Below are positions 36,540 through 47,700 of a stretch of 64,000 nt of DNA, one piece after another. A program made the position numbers and the translations under genes. Numbering within the stretch: position 1 is the first letter of the stretch; each line of letters starts with the position of its first letter. The notes under the pieces are model-generated. The model worked only from the letters and a program-made list of their open reading frames with translations. It did no database searches and was not told the DNA's origin. The stretch is taken from positions 27,460,367 to 27,524,366 of the forward strand of contig CM056580.1 in assembly GCA_029721435.1 (NCBI GenBank), given 5' to 3'. This DNA comes from Gymnothorax reevesii (taxonomy: Eukaryota; Chordata; Actinopteri; Anguilliformes; Muraenidae).

Positions 36540-38395
36540 TACCTTTATCATGCGACAAGATAAAATAATTACCTGGACTGAACAAATCATTTAACTTTTT
36601 AAATAGTAAAATGCAGGGGTTCATCATATTTCATCACAAAAACATTGCTCACTGACATCTTTAGGATTAAATAAACCCTGCCAGGTTTTATAGTTTGAGG
36701 CACAGTAGCAAATATAAAAATGCTATCGTAATACACTCCATGGGGGGAGGGGGGTAAGGCCTGAATGGGTATCTCCACCGCAGTTAACCATTAAGGAAGA
36801 GGTTTCAGAATCCAGCTTTGAATCCTTAAGGGAAGATTTGCCCTTTCATCAAACTCAAACTGACTGGGACTCATCGACTGCTTGAAGCCTGTAGCATTGA
36901 GCAGAGCAACATAGACTGTTCTTTCTGTAAAAAGCTGTCCGCAAGTTTACCCATAAAGCTTAAACATTTAAAGAAATCAGAGAGTAGCTATTCTATAATA
37001 AGTTAGTTACTTTATTTATTTGCTTAATTCTTGCCAGTTTCCTGACCAATGTTTCCTTGTTAACACAATTTTAGGATTGGCCTATTTTTTCTTGTGCAGG
37101 AGTGTATATATTGATAAAATAATTGAACAATTAATTCTCTTATTCAGTGTAACTTGACTGATCAGGTTCCCCTTTGTATTACACCAGTTGAAATGTTTAT
37201 CTTAGCAATGTCCACAAACAGGGCACGGTGCGGAACAATCGTACCCAGTGTGGTAGTGCCCTCGGTTTCAAATATGGGAGGACATGGGGGATCCAGAGGG
37301 TTTCATGGTTCAGCCACGAGTATCAGTGCAGAGGAACCCCATCCCCCTTAAATTGTACCAACGCCCTTAAAATATGTTAACTATATCTTTCCACTGTTAA
37401 AACACAAACAATAAGTAATGTGGACTGAAATTTAAGATGACTCTATTGTCAAGATATTATTCTATATTAATAGAATTAAATAACTGCTCTTTAACTGCTC
37501 CACTGTAATGGTAATAGTGCATGTGCCTCAACTGTGTGACAAAAGTGAATAAAGTTCAAAATTATATTCTACAGGCAGACACACAGCTGTGGTGGAGTGA
37601 TTTTTTTTTCCCCTTTCTCTTTCTCTCCCTCTCCCCTGTTGGGGTGCTCGAGACGCCGGTTTCTCCTGCACAGCGCTTGTGTGGGGGTCGTAGAAGGCAG
37701 GGGAAGCGGGTACACCACAGCACTGTGAGGGGTCGAGGGTTTGACGGCAGGGGTGGAACATAAGCCGCATAATTCTTTGAAAACATGAGATCTAGAGGGG
37801 CTTCAACTAAGTTTCTCCCATGCATTGAACTAGTAAAGAAATATGTTTTACGTTTTAAAATGTAAGGGGTAGGGATGTGCGTGTTTTGGTAAAACTTTGT
37901 GGATATGTACTTGCGGGCAAAATGATCTTTTTCTGCGTATCCGCGCATATCAATTTGTGTGTGGCTTCGCGCTTGTTGCTGTGTGTATGGCTCTGTGAAT
38001 GAATCAATAATCATTTGGGTATGGAAAATCATACTTTTTCCAATATTTGGCTAAATTATTTCCTTAGAATTTTTAGTATTAGCCGCTTTTCTGATTTCCA
38101 ACATTTTTTTGGACCAAATGATTTTTGAAAATAAAATAAAATTTATTCATTAATTTGCAGCATCTTGAAATAAAAGTCCAACTACATCTACCGTGCCCAA
38201 TTAACTGAATTTCATCAATAATTAGATGACATCGTATCCACAAAGCCAGGCTTGGATGCAGCCAACAAATTCTTGAAATATTGCCAGTCACAAAGGAGTG
38301 ATCTAGCCACAAGGCTCTGGGAATCTATCAAAACACAGTGAGAACTACCTTCCCCGAACAGTATTTAATATTTCAAGGCCTGCAACTCATCACGG
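36540..38395. other. non-coding stretch, no recognised gene
   Basis: ORFs at 37154-37351 and 37521-38032 are short, low-complexity or unrecognised, and lack supporting splice structure. No transposon ends were found. Confidence 0.4.
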
Positions 38396-38401
38396 AAAAA
38401 A

Positions 38402-38628
38402 AGATCCCAGAAATATACTTGAATAACTACAGCCTCCATTCATTATGTCAGATCTTAAGTAGAATCTCAGGATGATCGGCACACCATTTGAGAAATACTA
38501 ATCACTAAAAAGATGCCAGAAATACATATGAATAACTGCAGCCTCCCTAGGCCATGGCCAACTCTAACGTTCATTATGTCAGATCCTGAGTCGAATCTCA
38601 GGATGATTCGCACACCATTTGAGATAAT
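38402..38628. repeat. local tandem duplication of a ~95-118 bp unit
   Basis: Unit A (38402-38495) and unit B (38511-38628) share the order AGAT.CCAGAAATA, GAATAACT.CAGCCTCC, TTCATTATGTCAGATC and CACACCATTTGAGA. Unit B has about 24 extra bases (CTAGGCCATGGCCAAC..) in the middle. Confidence 0.8.
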
Positions 38629-38659
38629 GTTCGATGGGCAGATGTGGAAAAAGTGGAAC

Positions 38660-38830
38660 TTTTGAAGGACATGGGACCCAATCCGAAGAGAATGCTGAAA
38701 GAGAATGTCTGATCACCACCCCATGAGCTACACCTCGAGTGTAATTGCTACATGATGCAGCAAGGCAATCATCTGAAACTCAAAGGCAAGCCTGCACCTG
38801 AATGGCTGGGAAGAAAAAAAAAAAACTAGT
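38660..38830 (+). pseudogene. Tc1-like transposase fragment
   Basis: Plus-strand codons near 38752 read MQQGNHLKLKGKPAPEWLGRK, in the place of the Tc1 motif around QQDNDPKHTSK. A second, more worn trace lies near 39085-39120. No transposon ends are seen; this is a deep relic. Confidence 0.35.
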
Positions 38831-39409
38831 ATTACTGCCTTGTGATTGTATGTCTCTACCAACCAGTCAAGTTTGAGCTTATAGCCATGTCTGTCCAGGC
38901 TCATAAGTGTGGTGGAGGCTTTGACAAAAACGAATAAAAGGTATTATTAGTATTTTTTTTTTTTTGGCAATATGGAATATGTATGACTCCAGGGAATAAT
39001 CTATTGTGAGGAACAAGTTGTCTTCAGTTAGAGACTAATTTTACATGGGAGGACACAGGACTGATAGACAGCTTTGTCACATAGTGCAAAGACAATCACC
39101 TGAAGCTAAATCTAAACAAAATCAACTAGAACAAGAATCTGCTTGATTTAAAATCCAGCCCTTGTTTTCTTTCCATTTAGGCAATTACATGAAGCTATTG
39201 CTACTGATTATCCAGGCTGTCTTTACATCTGACCCTCAGGTAAAGAGAAGGTAGAAAACCTCTTGAGGACCATGATTTGGGGTGGCCTGAACTAGACTGT
39301 TAGGTTTGTGAAGAAACCTTCAGTCGTCAAGACAAAGTGAAACTGTTTGAATTACAATGATGCCAACAATTCGAACAACCCAATCCCCAACTGTCTACAC
39401 CAAACATTT

Positions 39410-40010
39410 CAATATTTATGAAGGGTAAAAGCCATGCGGTCAGAAAAGGGGACAGGGCTTCATAAATTTAAGTGTTACCATTTCCTAAGACCAACAACCC
39501 AGGCTTCAACTCTCTATAATACACGTATCAATAGTTGCAAAGGAGAAAAGCTAAGCCAATCTGCAAAGTGCGCAGGGCTTTGTAGATGAATGTCACCCCA
39601 TCCTGCTACCTGAAATCCAACCCCAAACTCAATGACAAATGATTCAATAGTCAGGAAAGATTCAATATCAGCCAATCAGGAAAGGGGGCTGGGCTACTTC
39701 AATTCATGTCTGATCTTCTCCTGAGTCAAGCAACCCGATTTCCAGCTCTCTATGAGGACTGGTTCAATAGTTATGAAGATTAAAAGCCCATTCAATCAGG
39801 ACAGGGGGTGGGGCTTCAACAATTAAAATTTGATCTTATCCGGAGTCCAAAAACCAAACTCTGAGCAGGGCTTCAACAATTAAGATGTAACCCTTTCCCA
39901 AATCCTTTAACCCTGCCCCCAACTCTCTGTAACAAAACATTCACTACTTATGAACAAATATCAACAAATCAGCTATGGGGGTGGGGCTTATGACAAATGA
40001 TTTAAAAGTT
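39410..40010. repeat. degenerate ~118-bp tandem repeat, about five units
   Basis: Units start near 39410, 39530, 39645, 39765 and 39942. Each has CAATAxTTATGAA, a CCAATCAGGA-like word, GGGGGTGGGGCTTC, and ACTCTCTATGA near the end. The interval before the last unit is longer, with a partial unit inside. Similarity by eye is about 60-75%. Confidence 0.65.
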
Positions 40011-40019
40011 ATAAAAGAT

Positions 40020-42255
40020 CAAGGATCGTCCATTCAGGTAATAGATGGGATGGACTGACAAAAAAGGAGAAGAATGCTCTTTGCATGTGTGTATGTAAAT
40101 GGTGTGGGTGGGGGGCTCGGCAAAGATATCAATATCCATCTTTTGGAAAGTGTGGTGCAAGCTTGACGGCTTTGGCTGGAAAGCTTCCAGACTTGGTAAA
40201 TACTGTAAATAAACTGTCATGGAGGATGGAGTGATGAAAAAAGTAAGAGGGAGGCATCATCAACATCCATCCATTGGGTTTGTTTGAAGCTGAGCAGAAA
40301 GTTTGAGAGTCATAAAATTGTGGGAGTATTGGAGCTTTTTAAAATGAATAAAAGTTTATTAAGCTGAAAAAGAAGGGATAAAAAAGGAGGGATGATAGTG
40401 GGTGGATCATCCAAAAAAAAAAACTTGAAAAAAACGAAAGGTTTCCTGAATGGTAAGTTTGATGTCTCTTGCCGTGAAACAGTATTACTCAGGTTTAAAG
40501 TGAAAGACAACTTTCGTCTGTAGTGAACTGCAGTGTAGTGAACAAGGCTGAACTGAAAGCTAAATACTTACACATCTAGACTGAAACTGACATGGAAGAC
40601 GCCATTTACTCACCAATTTATTGATCTGCAAAGAATCGTATCCACCAATACAACAAATGCTCTACTATAGAACCAAGCAGAATTGTAGTGTTTTTAAAAC
40701 ACTATGAACAACTCTTCTTTGGTGCTGTGAGGCAATGTCAATGTGGCACAGCTGATGGTAGAATCTGTTCATAATAAAGTCTACTCTGGAGGTTTAGCTA
40801 GGAAGCTGGCTGAAATGTCCAGGCACCATACAGCACCCCTAACAGAAGCAGACAGGAGGCGGGAGACAGTTCACCCTCTTATACAGCCCTTCAGAAGGAC
40901 TACATAGTGAGATGTATGAATGGGCGTTGATAAGTACATATGGTTTTCCTGAAGGAAGAAATGAGAAAAGATATAGAAGTAAAGTATTACATTAGCAGCT
41001 AGGCTAACCACATATGCTTGAACATAGTTAACTTAACAGGCTAGTAGTGTGCAATAATTAAATCTGCAACGAACTTCCCATACCCCAGAACTATGAAAGG
41101 AGCAACTTCCTCGGTATAGAAATGGCATATCTGCAATAATGTAAATATCAATACAATGAAAAAAGACAACTCACATTTCACTCATGCATACCTCCTTGAA
41201 AAGAAACTAACAATGAGAAAATAACAAACAAATAAGCAAATCTCCTAATGCTAAACAGCCAGCACAGAAAGGGAGGGACAGCTCTAACTTGCACAAACTT
41301 GAACAAATTGAGTAAAGCCTAATCACTTTGGTTAAGCTATGCCCATTCAGTGTCATTGTCAAGGGAGTGCCTAAATGTTCCTTGGCATATCTAGACTCCA
41401 TGTGGGCAATTCTCTCATTCAAAGTTGGTTTTGCGCAAGTTTCTATAATAAACTGCCCTCCAAAAGTTTATGTGAATTGAGAATGAAAAGGACTAGACCT
41501 CTGACCACTAAAAGCTAATCAGTTCATCCTTGAGTCCAGGCGAATACTTGTGCCAATTTTGAACAAAAAATCCCACCAGGTATTGCAGATATTGCATTCA
41601 CGACAACATAAGAGTTGAGGTCACAGCAATTTTGGCCTTAGAATTTTCACTACCGAAATCTAATCATTTGAGTCCAAGTAGACATTTGAGCCAAATTAGA
41701 GGCAATTCTCTCCATGCATTCCAGCTATTGCCTTCGCAGTAATGCAAGGGATGGACACACTGGCCACCTGACAGACAATCCAAAATCATAATGCCTCTGG
41801 CCAAAAAATGAAGGAGAGTGACTGGCTCATTTAATGTTGTGACTTCAAACAAACAGCAATACTGGTGTAAACAAAACGTATGGTGTCAAAATGAATCTAA
41901 TATGGGCAGCGGTCAGCTCTCTCCCCCTCCCTCCAAAACCTCACCAACCTGTAAGATGCCGCACCGTGTATTGGTTTGTCCGCAGGGTGGGGTGGGAGGA
42001 GCATTACGACCCCATAGCAACCTTTGGTATCAGCACCGTAACAGCTACCTTTAAAATGCATTTTAACATTTAGTATTCCTTGAACGGTATGACCACTGCA
42101 TTCTCAGGCATGGCTCTAGGTTCCCACACTTACATGCACATGCAAGTATTACTCCAGCAGAAGGGAACTTGTTTGCTTACAAGTAACTCCCAATGACTAC
42201 TAGCAAATTGAACATACAAGAATGATCAATCTACACTCAAGATAAGTAGTGCACA
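40020..42255. other. non-coding stretch, no recognised gene
   Basis: No exon with recognisable protein or consistent splice signals was found. Purine-rich tracts occur at 40360-40440. Confidence 0.4.
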
Positions 42256-42260
42256 ATATA

Positions 42261-42773
42261 CAGTGCTTAACAAATAGCCCACCGGTCATAAAAATGAGAA
42301 AACACAAATATTTTAGAAATTTTTCAAAAACAGGTTTAAAACTAAAAATGATATTGTCATTTCTTTAGCAAATAACAAACTGAAACAACTAACTAGTCCT
42401 TATTCACAAATAAAAACCAAAAAAACTAAATATTTTGTATGGCCTCGATAAAAGCTTGCATTATTGCATTCAACTACTAAAAGTAATTTTTATGTTCAGC
42501 AGTGCAAGTAAATAACTGTTAATTGGCATCTTAATAAAAAAAAAATTATAATGTGCTTAACTATTTTTTTCTTTTTTGAAAAACGGTAAAATAGAAAATT
42601 AATGGATAATAATATTTTAGCATTAAAAATATAATTTTGATTAAAGATCTTGCGCATACTGGTGGGTTGATTGCAGAAACATAAATTATTTTGGTTATTA
42701 CCAGTACTGTACCAGGGCAGCTGTGGCATAAATCTTACATTGGGTGGTGGTCTAATGAATTTGTTAAGCACTG
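42261..42773. mobile_element. Tc1/mariner MITE (513 bp) with TA target sites
   Basis: The left end CAGTGCTTAACAAATAGCCC and right end AATTTGTTAAGCACTG are inverted copies (CAGTGCTTAACAAAT), each flanked by TA. The AT-rich inside has no transposase frame. Confidence 0.88.
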
Positions 42774-43107
42774 TATATTCAAAATAAACACAGATAATTA
42801 ACAAGACATTATCCGGTGCTTTGGTTAAAATTGAAAGCGAAAGTCTTCTACGTGGAGTTTTTTGGGCCACACCTGTGTTTCCTCTTCATCGGTCTACAAG
42901 AACCAGCAGTGACAATGCTGCTTAAACACTAGCACCCCATGTGGCCACAACTTGCCATCATTTCTCCAGCTATGATGTTACCTGCTATAGCGGGTCAGTG
43001 ATGTGGGAGATGGATGGGCCGTCCTAGCCGCAGTATAGTCCTTATAATTTAATTATGATGCTAATTTTGCAGTCAATGACAACACTAGTCTAAACAATTG
43101 TGTTTAA

Positions 43108-43819
43108 GGGGTGATCTGGGGTAAAATGAAAAATAACACCAGGAAACAACTCAGAATTAATCTAAAGAGGTATATGTAATAACCACCAAAAAAGATACAA
43201 GTTGGCATTTTTCTGCGAGCAGGCTCATTAAATACGCAGAAAACCTCTGGCACCAATTGAAGCACCTATTACCAAAACCCCATAAGTCACACTTGACTTG
43301 ACTTGACTTGTGGGGTTTTAGTAATCGGTGCTTCAATTCCTCTTTAACTCTATGATAGAATTCAGTTTTTCATTCATCATTTAAAAGCCATTGCTTATCC
43401 AAAAGCAATGACATGGCCATTCTTTGCCCAATTTATCAGTTTTGTGATTTTGGGCCATTTTACTCAAATTTTGAAATTATATTGCGCAGAATCTGACGAA
43501 TACTCAAAATATTCAAAGTATGTAACAGATAGGCAAAATTTCCCTATGTCATTACATTTCTAATGAAGTAAAGTACCTGCAGATCATTGATTTTCAATGA
43601 TAAATAAAAAGGTTATGGCTGCCACAAACATGAGAAACGTGGAAAAAGTAATACCTTAGGAAATCAATGGGGAATGCATTAGACCTATTGAAAAGTTGAG
43701 TTCAGTTTTTAATCCTTGTAGCAATTAGTGATTATTAAACGTTATTATAGAATATTTTTATTCAAAAAAGTTTTTTGGAAAAATAATCAAATTTTGCCCA
43801 TTTAACCCCAGATCACCCC
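43108..43819. mobile_element. TTAA-flanked (piggyBac-type) non-autonomous element, 712 bp
   Basis: The perfect 15-bp ends GGGGTGATCTGGGGT and ACCCCAGATCACCCC (20 of 21 when extended) are each flanked by TTAA (43104-43107 and 43820-43823), the target of piggyBac-superfamily elements. There is no transposase inside. It carries an internal hairpin at 43255-43338. Confidence 0.88.
43255..43338. repeat. 84-bp perfect-like hairpin with (ACTTG)4 loop
   Basis: AATTGAAGCACC..ACCCCA pairs with TGGGGT..GGTGCTTCAATT in 26 of 28 positions. The loop is a GTCAC stretch plus four ACTTG repeats. It lies inside the TTAA-flanked element. Confidence 0.85.
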
Positions 43820-44049
43820 TTAAGAGCCACAGAGAAAAACATTTCTAACCACAAATTCATTTACAATACCTCCCCTCTAGTATAAATGCATATTATCATT
43901 TAAATACACATACCAGTAAAAAAAAAAAAGAAGAAAGGTTTTGTAAAACCCTAAAAGGTAGAACACAAACCTAAATCAGAATACTCAGTGAGAAAAAAGA
44001 ACAAGTGCGCTGAAAAAACAAGTTGACAAAAAACATTATAAAGAATCCA

Positions 44050-44769
44050 TTTATTGCATAGTTTTTCTTCCTTTTTCAAAACCGACAGATAAGCAAAGCT
44101 TGAAAAGTCAAAAGAATGTAAAACTCCAAAAATAAGGCACATAATAGTAGGATTGCATATAAAAATAGCAAATGAAAAACTGCATAAAAGTAGAATAATT
44201 TTCAATACAATTGCATTCTTCTCTTAAATATTTAATGATTAGCCCACTGTATTTCAACCGTTTGTATACCAAGACTAAAGCTGCTTTCACACCGGACGTG
44301 AAACGTTTCGCACGACAGATTACATTCAAAGTCAATGCAAAGATGCGAATACCCGCGAAATGTGTAACATGTCATGCGAAAAATTTGTTTCACGTCCCCG
44401 GTGTGAGAGCGGCTTCATACAGACGCTGTGAGGCACTAGAACAGGGGAATGAAAAAGGACAGCAGTTATTACAGTATGTACAGAGGAGGAAGGTGGCTGG
44501 AAACAGGATCTTCTATTCAATTAAAAACAAAAAAAGGAAGATGCTTCATTCCTTCTCCAAGTTCCACTGTATGTCTTTATGAGTGGCGACCTGTGGTCAA
44601 ATCCATTCCTAAAATCTGGGAGTATCAGTTCATAAAACCAAAAATTTTTAATGGAATGTAAGCAGATGCTGTTCAGTCAGAATCCACTCCCTGCACCCCC
44701 ACCCTCCCCCCGACAGAACTCATGTAACCCCAGCCCCCCCTTCATAGTAGAAATTTCAAACTCAGGGAA
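44050..44769 (-). other. ostf1: putative ostf1 3' UTR with poly(A) signal
   Basis: Downstream of the ostf1 stop there is no other gene. A minus-strand AATAAA sits at 44055-44050, giving a possible 3' UTR of about 0.7 kb. That UTR would contain a palindromic MITE copy (44278-44415). The exact end is inferred; other AT-rich signals further left are possible. Confidence 0.4.
44278..44415. mobile_element. palindromic MITE, copy 1
   Basis: It starts AAGCTGCTTTCACACCGG and ends CCGGTGTGAGAGCGGCTT, with inner arms GACAGATTACATTCAAAG and TGCGAAAAATTTG. It falls in the putative ostf1 3' UTR. It is the same family as the copies at 62950 and 63420. Confidence 0.85.
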
Positions 44770-47700
44770 TCAGTCAGAATCCTCATCGTCCAGGTACTCC
44801 TCGGCATTGCTCAGTGTTCGACTCATGGCTGGTTTAAATGGGAGAAAAATACATTTTATTACCCTTGTTATCCAGTCTTCCCAATCCAGAGTGAAATTAG
44901 CAATCATATTTAGCTATGAAGACCATAAATGGTCCAGGGAAAGCATACGATTCATCAAGTCTAACTCTCCCAAGACTAATTCAAAGTCATTTAGGCCATA
45001 CAGAGCTTATTGACATCATGATATAAAAGAACCAATAGTGCCATCTTGTGGCCGAGACTTACGGTTTCCTTGCTTCCTCTTCAGAAGGAATGCGCACTGT
45101 GGCTCGGTAGCCATCTCCAGAGCTAGCTTCTTCTCGTTGTTCAGGATGTCCGTCCTGGCATCTGTCCAACAGCAGAATCAGTGCAGCCATATTAACCAGG
45201 ACCAGGACCGTAAATTACATCAATTTTCTTTATGCAGACATATGTAATTATATGACCTGCAATCTCCCCTTTAACAAGGTAACCTCCAGATCTGGAGGCA
45301 GAGGGTACTTACTCTTGTTCAGCAACATCTGCACAATTTCGCCGTATCCTTTCCATGCAGCTGCATGCAGTGAGGTGTCACCCAACTTATTCTACAGAGG
45401 AGAAGACCGCGGTCACGTGCAGTTCTGCCATCAACAAAACCTTGTCTACGCACTATAAGCAACACTGAAAATTATATTCCAAAATAACAATAAAATTACA
45501 AGTACAGACTACTTCCACACAATCCTATCAGTCAGTCTCCATATACATTGAACTATTATTACACAACACAGATGTAGGTCCTTGTGCTCAGAGACAGACT
45601 CTTGTGGGTCGTACGAATGATTTCCAATGCGGTGCCATATCATATCCAGCAGAGTAGTGCCATCACAATCCACTAATACTCACCTGCTGGTTCAGCTCGA
45701 TATTTGCATGTCCCAGTAAAACCTCCACCACATCTATAGGAAACAAATAGGAGGGTAATGTAGCAAGACCCACTGATCACACCACCAAAATGATGCATAA
45801 TTTTTTAAGTAGAGGTCTCAAAATCCACCGATGGAGTGGAACTGATGTAAATTTTGTAAGCTGCGTTGTTAGCATTTTTTCTTCCTGTTCCACTGGACCG
45901 TTTTCTGAACAAAAAAAGATTGTGGTTTTTTTAAAGCCCGCAAAAATAAGGTCTGTGATTAAATCAATGAATGCAACACTGCCTCTCTAGGCCCTTTTTA
46001 CACCCAATCATGTTACTGACGTGTTGCCAATGAACCTAATTAGTCGCAAAATACTCCTCCAGCTGTTTTTTTATTAGTACCACTTACTTTTCTAACCTTT
46101 TGTTGCCCCTGTCCCAACTTTCTGAGATGTGTTGCTGCCGTCAAAATTCAAAATTAGCTAATATTTATCTTGACATGGGAAAACATCTCACTTTCCATGT
46201 CTGATTTTTTGTCTATGTTCCACTGTGAATAAAATGTGGATGAGATTTACAAATCATTGGTTTCTTTTTTTATTACCCCTCACCCGATGAAAGTCGGTCG
46301 AGGGGTATTGTCGTGGCTCGCGGCGTCCGTCTGTCCATCCGTCTGTCCGTTAACTTTTCGTTTCTGGATGATAGCTGGAAAACGTCTTGGCCAAATGTTC
46401 TAATTTTTTGGAGGTATGTTGAAAGTGGTTAGAGGAAGCTCTCCATCGATTTGTGTCCGGCTCTGATCATCAATATTGCCGCAACGGCAGCCATCTTTAC
46501 TTTGGTTTCCGGACGATAACTGAAAAACTCCTTAGAGAAATGTTCTCATTTTTTGGTGGTCTGTTGAGGGTGGTTATCGGAAGCTCCCTATCGATTTGTG
46601 TCCCACTCCGATAATCAATATGGCCGCCTTGGCAGCCATCTTCATTTTGGTTTCTGGACGATAACTGAAAAACTCCCAAGCCAAATGTTCTCATTTTTTG
46701 GTGGTATCAGGAAGCTCCCTATCGATTTGTTACCTGCTCCTATAATCAATACGTCCCCCATTAAAGCGCAATGCTGAGGGGTACCGCTCACCACAGCGCA
46801 CTATTTTTATTTACATTTTACACAGCATCCCCACTTTATGGGGTTGTAAAAAGCTCAAGTATTAAGACCCATACAGTTATGCCAATAATATAATTAATAC
46901 AAAGTAGAACTTTTGGGGCAAAAAAATCATGGCTTTTCCCGTTTTTTTGGTGTTCTTTGCACACAACGCCGCAGCTGAAGTCTGTCTAGCATCTTTTCTC
47001 CTTGATCCCTCCCCCATCCGTGATTGATTCTGACATCACATGGCTGGTCGTGTCACCGCTGAAGCCATGGGGCAGAGTTTGAGTTCTTGCAGAGCACTTC
47101 TTGTGGCATTGGGAATGCGACGTAGAGTCAGTCATTGTGTGTAAACACTACTAAAATAACATTACTCGTTTTCAATAGCAATGTTATTGCATCACTGATT
47201 CGCCATCACGTGTTTGTGCTAGATTAGTGGAGAAATGGGATGGGGTTAATCAGATTAAGGATTAAAGCTGGCGCTCAACAGGGGGCTTGCGTTCAGTCCG
47301 GCATGGAGTGGCATGACACTAAGTTCCTGCTGAGTGTACTGCACGTGATGTTCCAGGACGTGTTCACCGCGGTGCCCTTAGGTCATTTAGTTTTACATCC
47401 TTAAAGCTCTATTGCCTACTTCACCATCAATACCTGAACACTGTTATAGGGCAGGGGCATCAAAATCCATCAGACTGACACACTAATAAAGCAGGGGCCG
47501 AAACTCCATCAAACAGACACATAAATCTAAAACATGGGCACCAGACTCCATAAAACAGCCATCCTAAAATAAACATGGGACCCAAACTCCATCAGACAGA
47601 CAGAAATATAGAGCAGGGACCCGAAACTCACACAGGCACACAAATAGAAAGCAGAAGCTTCAAATAACATCAGACAGACACCAAAATAAAACAGGGGCCT

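Noticed and set aside
37562..38032. 156-codon minus-strand ORF
   Set aside because: Longest ORF near here, but low-complexity Arg/Lys/Ser-rich parts and no family resemblance. No start or splice context.
39410..40010. CRISPR-like array
   Set aside because: The repeats are degenerate, long and contiguous, with no uniform spacers, and the organism is a vertebrate.
42496..42870. 124-codon minus-strand ORF
   Set aside because: Most of it reads through the AT-rich interior of the TA-flanked MITE.
34000..44000. A cd8b gene between cd8a and ostf1
   Set aside because: I looked on both strands for a V-domain exon with a YxC motif and a following transmembrane exon and found none.
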